The notes: generated by a model not told the origin, from the sequence alone. Shown: positions 1 through 8,000, counted from the first letter of the stretch. The stretch: 21,553 bases of DNA from Roseovarius sp. (GCA_021767845.1 JAASSQ010000015.1:1-21553), one strand, 5' to 3'. Translations and numbers: made by a program.

Positions 1-46
1 CGTCGCTGGAATCGATCCCGCCGATATGCGCCCGCAGCAGGTGTAA
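1..46 (+). CDS. 3' end of an unidentified gene (possibly xsc)
   Basis: An open frame enters from the left edge and ends at TAA 44-46. The visible residues are VAGIDPADMRPQQV. Only three bases separate this stop from the ackA start, so the two genes are almost certainly co-transcribed. Fourteen residues are too few to assign a family. The neighbours (acetate kinase, phosphate acetyltransferase and a sulfite dehydrogenase operon) make sulfoacetaldehyde acetyltransferase (Xsc) the most logical candidate, since it releases acetyl phosphate and sulfite. That is inference from context and not a sequence match. Other acetyl-phosphate producers, such as phosphoketolase, remain possible. Confidence 0.55.
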   Translation, partial: VAGIDPADMRPQQV

Positions 47-49
47 GAC

Positions 50-1219
50 ATGAGCGGCCCCGGCACAGACAGGACGATACTGGTTCTGAATGCCGGGTCC
101 TCCTCGATCAAGTTCGCGGTGTTCGGCCAGTCGCTCGATGAGCGGCTGGCCGGCCTTGTCGAAGGGATCGGCACACGTGACACGCGCCTGAAAATCGGCG
201 GCGAGACGCTTGACCCCGACCTGCCGGATCACGCCGCGGCCCTTGAGGCCGTGATTGTCGCGCTCTCCGAACGTGGGTTGCCCGTGACCGGGTTTCGCGC
301 CGCCGGGCATCGCGTGGTACATGGCGGCACGGAACTGACGGCGCCGGTGCGGGTCACGCGGGAAACAATGGCGAAAATCGCGAACTGCGCAACGCTTGCG
401 CCGCTGCACAATCCGCACAACCTGGCCGCGATCGAGACATTGGCGCGGCTCGCCCCGGATCTGCCGCAATTCGCCAGTTTCGACACCGCGTTTCACGCCG
501 GGATGCCCGAGGTCGAGGCGCGCTATGCGGTGCCGGGGCCGGTGTCGGCACGGGGCATCCGGCGCTATGGGTTTCACGGGATTTCTTATGCGTCGTTGGT
601 GCGCCTGCTGCCCGAGGTGTCCGGGCGCGGCCTGCCGCGGCGCCTGCTGGCGTTCCATCTGGGCAACGGCGTCTCGGCCTGCGCGATCCGCGACGGGCGG
701 TCGGTTGCCACCACCATGGGATATTCGCCCCTCGAAGGGATGACGATGGGCACGCGGTCGGGCGACATCGACGCGAACGCGGTCCTGCGCCTGGTGCGCG
801 AGGACGGGATCGACGCGACCGCCCGCGCGCTGAACAAGGACAGCGGGCTTCTGGGCCTGTCAGAAGGCCTGTCCGACATGCGTGCGCTGCTTGCGAGCGA
901 GACCGACGCGGCGCGTTTCGCCGTTGACCATTTCTGCTATCGCGCCTGTCGCCATGCCGGGGCGCTGATCGCCGCGATGCAGGGGTGCGACGCGATCGTC
1001 TTTACCGGGGGGATCGGTGAAAACGCCGCCGCGATCCGCGCACGCATCATGAGCGGGCTGGCTTGGCTGGGACTGGAGGTCGATGCCGCTGCGAATGATA
1101 CCAACGCGCCAAGGCTTCATGCCCGCGAATCGCGGATCGCGGCGTGGATCGTTCCGGCGCAGGAAGAGCGCATGATCGCGGCAGACGCGCTGTCGCTTCT
1201 GGACGGGCCGGGCGCATGA
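50..1219 (+). CDS. ackA: Acetate kinase
   Basis: The 389-residue product is close to the usual length (about 400) of acetate kinase, a cytoplasmic ASKHA-fold enzyme that interconverts acetyl phosphate plus ADP with acetate plus ATP. The N-terminal phosphate-binding segment ILVLNAGSSSIKF (from residue 10) is clear. So are YGFHGISYASL, the HLGNGVSACAI block, the PLEGMTMGTRSGDID signature and the C-terminal FTGGIGENAAAIR. All are hallmarks of the family. The start follows the preceding stop by three bases, which indicates an operon with the truncated upstream gene. The gene ends 13 bp before the convergent pta stop, so acetyl-phosphate to acetate and acetyl-phosphate to acetyl-CoA enzymes lie tail to tail. 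No terminator is visible in that gap. Confidence 0.95.
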   Translation: MSGPGTDRTILVLNAGSSSIKFAVFGQSLDERLAGLVEGIGTRDTRLKIGGETLDPDLPDHAAALEAVIVALSERGLPVTGFRAAGHRVVHGGTELTAPVRVTRETMAKIANCATLAPLHNPHNLAAIETLARLAPDLPQFASFDTAFHAGMPEVEARYAVPGPVSARGIRRYGFHGISYASLVRLLPEVSGRGLPRRLLAFHLGNGVSACAIRDGRSVATTMGYSPLEGMTMGTRSGDIDANAVLRLVREDGIDATARALNKDSGLLGLSEGLSDMRALLASETDAARFAVDHFCYRACRHAGALIAAMQGCDAIVFTGGIGENAAAIRARIMSGLAWLGLEVDAAANDTNAPRLHARESRIAAWIVPAQEERMIAADALSLLDGPGA

Positions 1220-1232
1220 CCCCTCTGCGCGG

Positions 1233-2096
1233 TCAGTCGCGGCCCCCGGCCATGGCCAGCGTGAGCGCCGTCGCCGCAACGATGTCGTCCACCGTCGCAC
1301 CGCGGCTCAGATCGCAAACCGGGCGCGCGAAACCTTGCAGGAAGGGTCCGACCGCCTGCGCGCCAGCCAGTTCCTGCACCAGCTTGTACGCGATATTGCC
1401 CGCATCGAGCGACGGGAAGACCAGCACGTTGGCCTCGACAGGCTCGGCCCCTTTCAGCCGCGCGGTCGCCGCGTTGAGCGCGGCATCGGCCTGCACCGGC
1501 CCGGCAAAGCCCGAGGCCTCGGCAGCGGCGCGCACGGTCTGCACGCTGTCGCCCGCACCCGACGCCCCGGTGGAATACGACAAGAGCGCCACGCGCGCCG
1601 CCCCCAACAGCGCCCGGGCCGAGGCGGCCGAGGCCCGCGCGATCCCGGCGAGGGCCTCGGCATCCGGGGCGACCGTCACCGCGCAATCGGCAAAGATCAT
1701 CTCGCGCCCATCGGGGAACACCATCAGGAAAAACGATGACGGCGCGGCGACCCCCTCGGCCAAGCCGATCGCCAGGCCCGCCGCCTCGATCACGCGCCGG
1801 GTGGGGGCGTCGGCGCCGGCCAACATGGCATCCACACGACCGGCCGCCACCATCGCGGCGGCCCGGATCAGAGGTTTGGTCAGCATCTTGCGCGCAAGCG
1901 GCGGCTTGATACCGCGCACCCGCACCAGTGCCTCGGCAAGGGTGTCGTCGGGCGCATCGGGGGGCAGCGGCTGGCACAGCCCCTCGGACTCGAGCCGCGC
2001 CTGGGCCTGCGCGATGCGCGGGTCATCCCATTCGGGAAACACGACCTTTCCGGGCCGGGCCCGCGCATCCGCGAACGCTTTTTCCAAGGCACCCAT
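1233..2096 (-). CDS. pta: Phosphate acetyltransferase (compact form)
   Basis: This 287-residue protein belongs to the phosphate acetyl/butyryl transferase family, which converts acetyl phosphate and CoA to acetyl-CoA and phosphate. Supporting segments are KVVFPEWDDPRI near the N-terminus, LTKPLIRAAAMVAAGRVDAMLAGA, GREMIFADCAVTVAPDAE, LLSYSTGASGAGDSV, VLVFPSLDAGNIAYKLVQ and the C-terminal FLQGFARPVCDLSRGATVDD. The start at 2096 is chosen because AGGGAGGAT lies just upstream and the family N-terminus begins there. The frame remains open far upstream, opposite soeA, but that is not coding. The protein is some 30-40 residues shorter than typical single-domain Pta. The missing part appears to be the segment between the first helix and the KPPLARKMLTKP region. 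It is convergent with ackA and divergent from soeA. Confidence 0.9.
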   Translation of the reverse strand: MGALEKAFADARARPGKVVFPEWDDPRIAQAQARLESEGLCQPLPPDAPDDTLAEALVRVRGIKPPLARKMLTKPLIRAAAMVAAGRVDAMLAGADAPTRRVIEAAGLAIGLAEGVAAPSSFFLMVFPDGREMIFADCAVTVAPDAEALAGIARASAASARALLGAARVALLSYSTGASGAGDSVQTVRAAAEASGFAGPVQADAALNAATARLKGAEPVEANVLVFPSLDAGNIAYKLVQELAGAQAVGPFLQGFARPVCDLSRGATVDDIVAATALTLAMAGGRD

Positions 2097-2306
2097 GGCA
2101 ATCCTCCCTGCCGTCCACATCAGACCCGATCGCTCTGCGGGGTCAAGGCCATCCGGCTCACCGGGACGGGCAGGAGTGGTGGACATCAATCCGGCAATTT
2201 CAACTTTTCCGCGACCACGTTTCGGGGAAATCGAACGAGAAAGAAATTTGTCGCGAGGCCGGGGTATCTGCCCTAACCTGAGCGCCGCGCGAGCAGGGGA
2301 GGAACG
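2097..2306. promoter_or_regulatory. Divergent pta/soeA intergenic region
   Basis: These 210 bp separate the starts of pta and soeA and must hold both promoters. The soeA ribosome binding site is GGGGAGGAACG directly before the ATG. The AT-rich stretch around 2195-2251 carries CAATTTC near its left end and GAAATTTG near its right end. CGCGAC (2210-2215) and GTCGCG (2251-2256) form a separate spaced inverted repeat. I cannot assign convincing -35/-10 boxes or name a regulator. Confidence 0.45.
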
Positions 2307-5135
2307 ATGACACACCATCAGCCAAGGATCGACACGTCGCCCAAGGTGTCCGACGAGGTGCGCAAGACCACCTGCTACATGTGCGCCTGCCGCTGCGGCA
2401 TCAACGTGCACATGAAGGATGGCAAGGTCGCCTATATCGAGGGCAACCGCGATCATCCGGTGAACCGCGGTGTCCTGTGTGCGAAGGGCAGCGCGGGCAT
2501 AATGCAGCATAACGCCCCCTCTCGGCTGCGCGCGCCGCTGAAACGCGTGGGCCCGCGCGGCTCGGGCGAGTTCGAAGAGATCACCTGGGACGAGGCACTG
2601 AGCATCGCGACCGACTGGCTGGCGCCGCTGCGCGAGAAAGACCCCTCGAAACTGGCCTTCTTCACCGGGCGGGACCAGTCGCAAAGCTTCACAAGCTACT
2701 GGGCGCAGAATTTCGGCACGCCGAATTACGCCGCGCATGGCGGGTTTTGCTCGGTCAACATGGCCGCGGCGGGCATCTACACGATGGGCGGGGCGTTCTG
2801 GGAATTCGGGCAGCCGGATTGGGAGCACACCAAGCTCTTCATGATCTTCGGCGTGGCCGAGGACCACGATTCCAACCCGATCAAGATGGGCATCGGCCGC
2901 ATCAAGGAACGCGGCGCCAAGGTGATCGGGGTGAACCCCATTCGCTCGGGTTATAACGCGGTGGCCGATGAATGGGTCGGCATCACGCCGGGAACCGACG
3001 GGCTGTTCATCCTGTCGCTGGTGCACGAGCTGCTGAAATCGGGCCGGATCGACCTCGATTACCTGGCGCGCTACACGAACGCGCCCGTGCTGGTGAACAT
3101 GGACGAGACATCGCCAGACCACGGGCTGTTGCTGCGTGACGAGGCCGGCAAGACGCTGGTGATCGACCGCAAGACGGGCAAGCCCGCGCCCTTCGACCAG
3201 AAGGGGGTGCGCCCGGACCTGTCGGCCACCTATCGCCACGGCGGCACGACCTACAAGCCGGTGATGCATCTGATCGCGGAACGCTATCTCGATCCGCAAT
3301 ACGCCCCCGAGGCGGTGGCCGCGCGCTGCGGCATCCCTGCTGACAAGATCCGCACCATCGCTGCCGAACTGGCCCGTGTGGCATTTGACGAAGAGATCGT
3401 GCTGGAGCAGGAATGGACGGATTTCCGGGGCGAGACCCACAAGGTGATGAAGGGACGGCCCGTCAGTTTCCACGCGATGCGCGGCATCTCGGCCCACTCC
3501 AACGGGTTCCAGACCTGCCGCGCGCTGCACATGCTTCAGATCCTTCTGGGCACGGTCGAGGTGCCGGGCGGGTTCCGCTTCAAGCCGCCCTACCCCAAGC
3601 CCGTGACCGCCCACCCCAAGCCTCATGCCAAGGTGACACCGGACAGCCCGCTGGACGGACCGCACCTGGGGTTCGTGCAGGGGCCCGAAGACTTGGCGCT
3701 CAAGGAAGATGGCAGTCCTGCGCGGATCGACAAGGCGTTCACCTGGGAAAACCCGATGTCGGCGCACGGGCTGATGCACATGGTGATCTCGAACGCCCAT
3801 GCCGGCGATCCCTACAGGATCGACACCCTGTTCATGTACATGGCGAACATGTCGTGGAACTCCAGCATGAACACGCGCGGCGTGATGGACATGCTGACGG
3901 ATAAGGATGAAAGCGGCGCATATGTCATCCCGAGGATCATCTATTCGGATGCCTACAGCTCGGAGATGGTCGCCTATGCCGATCTGATCCTGCCGGACAC
4001 GACCTACCTGGAACGTCATGATTGCATCAGCCTGCTGGACAGGCCGATCTGCGAGGCCGACGCGGCGGCCGACGCGATCCGCTGGCCGGTGGTGGAGCCG
4101 GACCGGGACGTGCGCGGGTTTCAGTCGGTTCTGTGCGAGCTTGGCGCGCGGCTGAACCTGCCGGGCTTCGTGAACGAGGACGGCAGCCAGAAATACGCCG
4201 ATTACGCCGACTATATTACCAACCACCAGCGCAAGCCCGGCATCGGGCCGCTGGCCGGCTGGCGCACGGGTGACGAGGGGCTGACCCACGGGCGCGGCGC
4301 GCCGAACGCCGCGCAATTGCAGACCTATATCGAAAACGGCGGCTTCTTCATAAAGCATATCCCCGATGCGGCGGCTTACTACAAACCCTGGAACCGTCAG
4401 TATCAGGATTGGGCCGTCGATCTGGGTATCTATGACAGCCCGCAGCCCTACATCTTCGATCTCTATGTTGAGCCGATGCGGCGTTTTCAGCTGGCCGCCG
4501 AGGGGCATGGCGACCGCCAACCGCCCGATCACCTGCGCGAGCGCATTCGCGAAACGCTGGACCCATTGCCGATCTGGTATCCCCCGTTCGAGGATGCCGG
4601 CGTGGACACCGACGAGTTCACAATTCATGCGCTGACGCAAAGACCGATGGCCATGTATCACAGCTGGGGCAGCCAGAATGCGTGGCTGCGCCAGATCCAC
4701 GGCCACAACCCGCTGTATCTGCCCACGAAACTCTGGGAGGCCCACGGGTTTTCCGAAGGGGACTGGGCGCGCGTATCCTCGGCGCATGGCCAAATCACCG
4801 TGCCCGTGGCGCATATGGCGGCGCTGAATGAAAACACGGTGTGGACGTGGAACGCCATCGGCAAGCGCAAGGGGGCCTGGGCTCTGGACAAGGACGCGCC
4901 GGAGGCGACCAAAGGCTTTCTGCTCAACCACCTGATCCACGAGCTGCTGCCACCCAAGGGCGACGGGCTGAGATGGGCCAACTCCGACCCGATCACGGGC
5001 CAGGCGGCGTGGTTCGACCTGCGCGTCAAGATCGAGAAGGCCGAGGCACCCACCGAAAGCCAGCCCCGGTTCGACCCGATCTCCTCGCCCGTGGGGCGCG
5101 GGCCGGATCATCTTGAATGGAAGGTCGGCAAATGA
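2307..5135 (+). CDS. soeA: Sulfite dehydrogenase (quinone), molybdopterin catalytic subunit SoeA
   Basis: This 942-residue protein of the DMSO reductase superfamily is the likely catalytic subunit of cytoplasmic, membrane-attached SoeABC, which oxidises sulfite to sulfate and passes electrons to the quinone pool. The N-terminal [4Fe-4S] ligands are Cys23, Cys26, Cys30 and Cys58 (CYMCACRC, then GVLCAKG). Cys148 in HGGFCSVN is the probable molybdenum ligand. No twin-arginine signal is present, which fits the cytoplasmic SoeA type and argues against periplasmic DmsA or PsrA-like enzymes. The C-terminal molybdopterin-binding part contains MYHSWGSQNAWLRQIHGHN, typical of this group. Subunit order (A, small protein, B, C) and overlapping stops and starts support a single complex. 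Substrate assignment rests on family resemblance and the nearby acetyl-phosphate genes. Confidence 0.87.
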   Translation: MTHHQPRIDTSPKVSDEVRKTTCYMCACRCGINVHMKDGKVAYIEGNRDHPVNRGVLCAKGSAGIMQHNAPSRLRAPLKRVGPRGSGEFEEITWDEALSIATDWLAPLREKDPSKLAFFTGRDQSQSFTSYWAQNFGTPNYAAHGGFCSVNMAAAGIYTMGGAFWEFGQPDWEHTKLFMIFGVAEDHDSNPIKMGIGRIKERGAKVIGVNPIRSGYNAVADEWVGITPGTDGLFILSLVHELLKSGRIDLDYLARYTNAPVLVNMDETSPDHGLLLRDEAGKTLVIDRKTGKPAPFDQKGVRPDLSATYRHGGTTYKPVMHLIAERYLDPQYAPEAVAARCGIPADKIRTIAAELARVAFDEEIVLEQEWTDFRGETHKVMKGRPVSFHAMRGISAHSNGFQTCRALHMLQILLGTVEVPGGFRFKPPYPKPVTAHPKPHAKVTPDSPLDGPHLGFVQGPEDLALKEDGSPARIDKAFTWENPMSAHGLMHMVISNAHAGDPYRIDTLFMYMANMSWNSSMNTRGVMDMLTDKDESGAYVIPRIIYSDAYSSEMVAYADLILPDTTYLERHDCISLLDRPICEADAAADAIRWPVVEPDRDVRGFQSVLCELGARLNLPGFVNEDGSQKYADYADYITNHQRKPGIGPLAGWRTGDEGLTHGRGAPNAAQLQTYIENGGFFIKHIPDAAAYYKPWNRQYQDWAVDLGIYDSPQPYIFDLYVEPMRRFQLAAEGHGDRQPPDHLRERIRETLDPLPIWYPPFEDAGVDTDEFTIHALTQRPMAMYHSWGSQNAWLRQIHGHNPLYLPTKLWEAHGFSEGDWARVSSAHGQITVPVAHMAALNENTVWTWNAIGKRKGAWALDKDAPEATKGFLLNHLIHELLPPKGDGLRWANSDPITGQAAWFDLRVKIEKAEAPTESQPRFDPISSPVGRGPDHLEWKVGK

Positions 5136-5281
5136 GTGGCAAATCCCTGACCCTTCTGGCTGTCGTGGCCTTCGTGGTGGCGATCCTGGGCGCCTTCGTC
5201 TGGTTCGTGGCCACCTGGGACAAAAGCCGCGAAGACAGCGTCACGCATCACCATGTCCCGATGGAGGAGCGCCGGACATGA
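5132..5281 (+). CDS. 49-residue single-span membrane protein within the soe operon
   Basis: This small gene fits exactly between soeA and soeB. Its ATG overlaps the soeA stop (ATGA at 5132-5135) and its TGA overlaps the soeB ATG (ATGA at 5278-5281). A GGAAGG ribosome binding sequence lies about 9 bases before the start. The product begins MSGKSLTLLAVVAF, has one hydrophobic helix over about residues 5-28, and ends in a short polar tail with a THHHVP histidine cluster and an EERR terminus. I recognise no family. The double stop/start overlap implies translational coupling in stoichiometric amounts with SoeA and SoeB. It could be an extra anchor, an assembly factor or a stabilising subunit of the sulfite dehydrogenase; those roles are guesses. 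It is below usual annotation length limits. Confidence 0.8.
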   Translation: MSGKSLTLLAVVAFVVAILGAFVWFVATWDKSREDSVTHHHVPMEERRT

Positions 5282-6051
5282 CATCGCTTCCCGAAAGCAC
5301 CGACCGCAAGCTGGGACTTGTGATCGACCTCGATACCTGCGTGGGCTGTCACGCCTGCGTCGTCAGCTGCAAGGGCTGGAACACCGAGAATTATGGCGCG
5401 CCTTTGTCGGATCAGGAGCCTTACGGCGCCGATCCGACGGGGACGTTCCTGAACCGCGTTCATTCCTACGAGGTGCAGCCCGATCAGGGCGCGGCCCAGT
5501 TGATCCATTTCCCGAAATCCTGCCTGCATTGCGATGACGCGCCCTGCGTGACCGTCTGCCCCACGGGCGCCAGCTACAAGCGGGTCGAGGACGGGATCGT
5601 GCTGGTGAACGAAACCGATTGCATCGGCTGCGGCCTGTGTGCCTGGGCCTGCCCCTATGGGGCCCGCGAAATGGACGCAGCCGAAGGCGTGATGAAGAAA
5701 TGCACGCTTTGCGTGGACCGCATCTACAACGAGAACCTGCCCGAGGAAGACCGCGTGCCCGCCTGCGTGCGCACCTGCCCCGCTGGCGCCCGGCATTTCG
5801 GCGATCTGGGCGACCCGAACAGCGATGTCTCAAAGCTGGTGGAAGAACGCGGCGGCATGGACCTGATGCCCGAACAAGGCACCAAGCCCGTCAACAAGTA
5901 CCTGCCGCCCCGCCCCAAGGACCGGATGGACCGGCCCGCGCCCGCGCAAGCCGAGGGCGATATCGACGTTCTGGCCCCCTTCCTCAAGCCCGTTGCCGAA
6001 GAACCCAAGGGCTTCATCGGTTGGCTCGACAAGGCATTGGAGAAACTCTGA
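5278..6051 (+). CDS. soeB: Sulfite dehydrogenase iron-sulfur subunit SoeB
   Basis: The 257-residue protein carries four [4Fe-4S] cysteine sets: Cys21/24/27/31, Cys82/85/90/94, Cys115/118/121/125 and Cys142/145/163/167. This is the pattern of the DmsB/PsrB/SoeB electron-transfer subunit that links the molybdenum site in SoeA to the membrane subunit. The start at 5278 is preferred over an in-frame upstream start at 5113, because MTSLPESTDRKLGLVIDLDTC is the normal N-terminus and GGAGGAG sits 8 bases upstream. The upstream start would also overlap the small membrane gene. The C-terminal extension after residue 190 is proline-rich and ends in a short amphipathic stretch, GWLDKALEKL. The gene is followed at once by soeC. 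Confidence 0.9.
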   Translation: MTSLPESTDRKLGLVIDLDTCVGCHACVVSCKGWNTENYGAPLSDQEPYGADPTGTFLNRVHSYEVQPDQGAAQLIHFPKSCLHCDDAPCVTVCPTGASYKRVEDGIVLVNETDCIGCGLCAWACPYGAREMDAAEGVMKKCTLCVDRIYNENLPEEDRVPACVRTCPAGARHFGDLGDPNSDVSKLVEERGGMDLMPEQGTKPVNKYLPPRPKDRMDRPAPAQAEGDIDVLAPFLKPVAEEPKGFIGWLDKALEKL

Positions 6052-6052
6052 C

Positions 6053-6925
6053 ATGCATCCGGCACCGTCCGTCATCATCTTCACAACGCTGTCGGGCCTC
6101 GGGTTCGGGCTGCTGATCTGGCTGGGGCTCGGGATGCCGACCGTCACGGGGTGGGTCGCCTTCGTCTTTTTCCTGATCGCCTATGCCTTGGCGGTTGGCG
6201 GCCTCTTGGCCTCGACCTTTCACCTTGGGCATCCCGAGCGGGCGTTCAAGGCGTTCACGCAATGGCGGACAAGCTGGCTGAGCCGCGAGGCATGGGCCGC
6301 GGTGGCGGCATTGATCGTGATGGCGATCTATGGCGCGGGGCTGGTGTTTTTCGGGACACGAGTGGCGTTCCTGGGATGGATCGGCGCCGCGCTGTCGCTG
6401 CTGACGGTCTATTGCACGTCGATGATCTACGGTCAGCTAAAGACCGTGCCGCGGTGGAAAACCCCGCTGACCCCGGTTCTTCTGATGGCGATCTCGCTGG
6501 CCGGGGGTGCGTTGCTGGCCGGGCAGGTCACCGAAGCCCTGATCCTGCTCCCCGTCGCAGCGGTGGTGCAGGTGGTGTGGTGGGTGAAGGGCGACACGGC
6601 CCTGAAATCCAGCGGCAGCGACATGGCAAGCGCCACGGGGCTTGGCGGAATCGGCCAGGTTCGGGCCTTCGAGCCGCCGCATACCGGCACCAACTACCTG
6701 CTGCGGGAATTCGTGCACGTGGTCGGGCGCAAACACGCGATAAAGCTGCGGGCGATTGCCCTTGTGCTTGGCTACGCGGTGCCGGTGGCGCTGCTGTTGA
6801 TGCCGTTCGGGCACCTGCTGGCCCTGATCGCGGTGGCGGCACATCTGGCGGGGATTGCCGCCTCACGCTGGTTGTTCTTCGCCGAGGCCGAACACGTGGT
6901 GGGCCTGTATTACGGCAAACGCTGA
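6053..6925 (+). CDS. soeC: Sulfite dehydrogenase membrane anchor SoeC (DmsC-like)
   Basis: This 290-residue protein is strongly hydrophobic, with about eight membrane helices (roughly 8-27, 32-54, 81-101, 105-127, 138-157, 159-178, 231-252 and 255-276). The motif FHLGHPERAFKA followed by SWLSREA is characteristic of DmsC-type quinone-interacting anchors. It should bind SoeB and donate electrons from sulfite oxidation to quinone. The ATG at 6053 lies one base after the soeB stop, and GGAGAA within the end of soeB serves as the ribosome binding site. A longer in-frame start inside soeB is not needed. It is the last gene of the operon; a perfect inverted repeat lies about 70 bp downstream. Confidence 0.88.
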   Translation: MHPAPSVIIFTTLSGLGFGLLIWLGLGMPTVTGWVAFVFFLIAYALAVGGLLASTFHLGHPERAFKAFTQWRTSWLSREAWAAVAALIVMAIYGAGLVFFGTRVAFLGWIGAALSLLTVYCTSMIYGQLKTVPRWKTPLTPVLLMAISLAGGALLAGQVTEALILLPVAAVVQVVWWVKGDTALKSSGSDMASATGLGGIGQVRAFEPPHTGTNYLLREFVHVVGRKHAIKLRAIALVLGYAVPVALLLMPFGHLLALIAVAAHLAGIAASRWLFFAEAEHVVGLYYGKR

Positions 6926-6993
6926 CGGCCACCCGTCGCGCCACGGCGACCGCCCAAACCGGCGCCTTTCCGGGGCTCCGCCAGTTCGCGCCT

Positions 6994-7016
6994 CAATCGC
7001 TCCGCCGGAGCGATTG
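6994..7016. terminator. Perfect 11-bp inverted repeat between convergent genes
   Basis: The arms CAATCGCTCCG and CGGAGCGATTG are exact complements around a single central C. The element lies between the soeC stop and the convergent DUF1523 gene stop. It can form a hairpin in either transcript, so a shared bidirectional terminator is plausible, but there is no T-run on either side. It could equally be a dispersed intergenic repeat. Confidence 0.5.
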
Positions 7017-7039
7017 CCGGGCTGCGCCCGGACCGGCGC

Positions 7040-7621
7040 TCACCCCCAACCGTCGGTCCATTCGTCGATCTTGGGTTGGATACGGTTTTCACGGAACCGC
7101 CGCCACCGCACGCGGATCGCCCATGCAAAGGCCGCAAGCAAGGTCAGGAAGATGATGTTGAACCACGGGATGATCCGCTGATCGGGGCCCTCTGCCGGTT
7201 CCACCGCCACGGCATTGGGGTAGATCGACAGGAATTCGTTGCGCCAGCCGTAATGCGTCAGCACCACCCATTGCGCGTTCGCCTCGTTCTTCTTCGAGAT
7301 CAGGTCCGACGCCTCGGCCTGAAGATTGGCGGTGTCGAACTTGAAATAGGGCGGCCAGCCCCAGCCGGTATCCTCGTTGCGATAGATCATCGGCTTGTCG
7401 TTGGTCTGGAACGTCTGGATGAAGAACACGTCACGGCTGGGTGTGGTTGGGTCTTCGCCGGTATCCGCGTTCGACCAGAACAGCGCGTTGTCGCCGGGAT
7501 CGACGCGCTTTTCATAGGTGTCGGTGATCCGCACGATATCGTGCTGGGGCAGCGTGTAGTGCAGGACCGCCGCCACCAGCAGCCAGAAGACACCCCAGAA
7601 CACCCATTTCGCATAGACCAT
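7040..7621 (-). CDS. DUF1523 family membrane protein
   Basis: This 193-residue protein resembles the DUF1523 family found in Rhodobacteraceae; its function is unknown. A membrane helix near the N-terminus (about 5-24) is followed by a loop of some 125 residues, probably periplasmic, rich in aromatic residues (for example GWGWPPYFKFD and HYGWRNEFLSIYP). A second helix follows (about 152-170), then a basic tail RVRWRRFRENR that should lie in the cytoplasm. The start at 7621 is supported by a GGGGGGCGGA sequence before it. It lies 10 bp behind the gene for the 88-residue membrane protein and is probably co-transcribed with it. It converges on soeC, so a link to sulfite oxidation is not indicated. 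Confidence 0.8.
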   Translation of the reverse strand: MVYAKWVFWGVFWLLVAAVLHYTLPQHDIVRITDTYEKRVDPGDNALFWSNADTGEDPTTPSRDVFFIQTFQTNDKPMIYRNEDTGWGWPPYFKFDTANLQAEASDLISKKNEANAQWVVLTHYGWRNEFLSIYPNAVAVEPAEGPDQRIIPWFNIIFLTLLAAFAWAIRVRWRRFRENRIQPKIDEWTDGWG

Positions 7622-7631
7622 TCCGCCCCCC

Positions 7632-7898
7632 TTACATGAAGTTCGTCACATAGATGATGACCGCGACCGCCACCGTGGGAATGACATAGACCAGCAGGAT
7701 CAGCTTGCGCCTGAGCGAATGCTCGTAATCCGTCATTCCCGCCTGGATATAGGCATCCTTGTCGCCGGGCCTACCCTGCTCGTGCCATTCACGCTCCAGT
7801 TTCTCGCGACGCACCGAGCGTGAATAGAGCGATACGGCCAGATAGATCACCGTCAGGACGACGAAGCCCACCACCACGAGCCGTGCGAATGCTGCCAT
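7632..7898 (-). CDS. 88-residue two-helix membrane protein, unknown function
   Basis: The start at 7898 is chosen because GGAAAGGG precedes it and the hydrophobic N-terminus begins there; the in-frame ATG at 7949 would add 17 unremarkable residues. The product has helices at about 6-25 and 65-85. Between them is a charged cytoplasmic-type loop (RSVRREKLEREWHEQGRPGD, then DAYIQAGMTDYEHSLRRK). From memory, similar short proteins are common as conserved hypotheticals in Roseobacter genomes and are sometimes labelled efflux proteins without good reason. I see no transporter or enzyme motif. It forms a two-gene unit with the DUF1523 gene. Confidence 0.78.
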   Translation of the reverse strand: MAAFARLVVVGFVVLTVIYLAVSLYSRSVRREKLEREWHEQGRPGDKDAYIQAGMTDYEHSLRRKLILLVYVIPTVAVAVIIYVTNFM

Positions 7899-7972
7899 GT
7901 CCGGGCCCTTTCCGATCCAAGCCTGATCCCTGCATAGGATGTGGGCCATCCCGGCGCAATGTCACGCGATGC

Positions 7973-8000
7973 AAAAGGGCGGGCCGTGCAGACCCGCCCT
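7973..8000 (-). terminator. Rho-independent terminator of the creatinase gene
   Basis: Read on the minus strand, an 8-bp perfect stem AGGGCGGG/CCCGCCCT (7993-8000 with 7976-7983) encloses a 9-base loop and is followed by TTT. It lies 22 bp after the creatinase stop and before the start of the 88-residue gene, so it separates these two same-strand units. Confidence 0.8.

Noticed and set aside
2097..5111. Long minus-strand open frame extending pta upstream across the whole of soeA (total frame 1292 codons)
   Set aside because: It lies exactly opposite a clearly recognisable molybdoenzyme, has no family resemblance beyond the Pta part, and is expected in high-GC DNA where antisense frames stay open. 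The pta ribosome binding site fixes the real start at 2096.
5113..5277. Longer N-terminus for SoeB starting at 5113
   Set aside because: It would run out of frame through the small membrane gene, and the family N-terminus and the GGAGGAG site support 5278.
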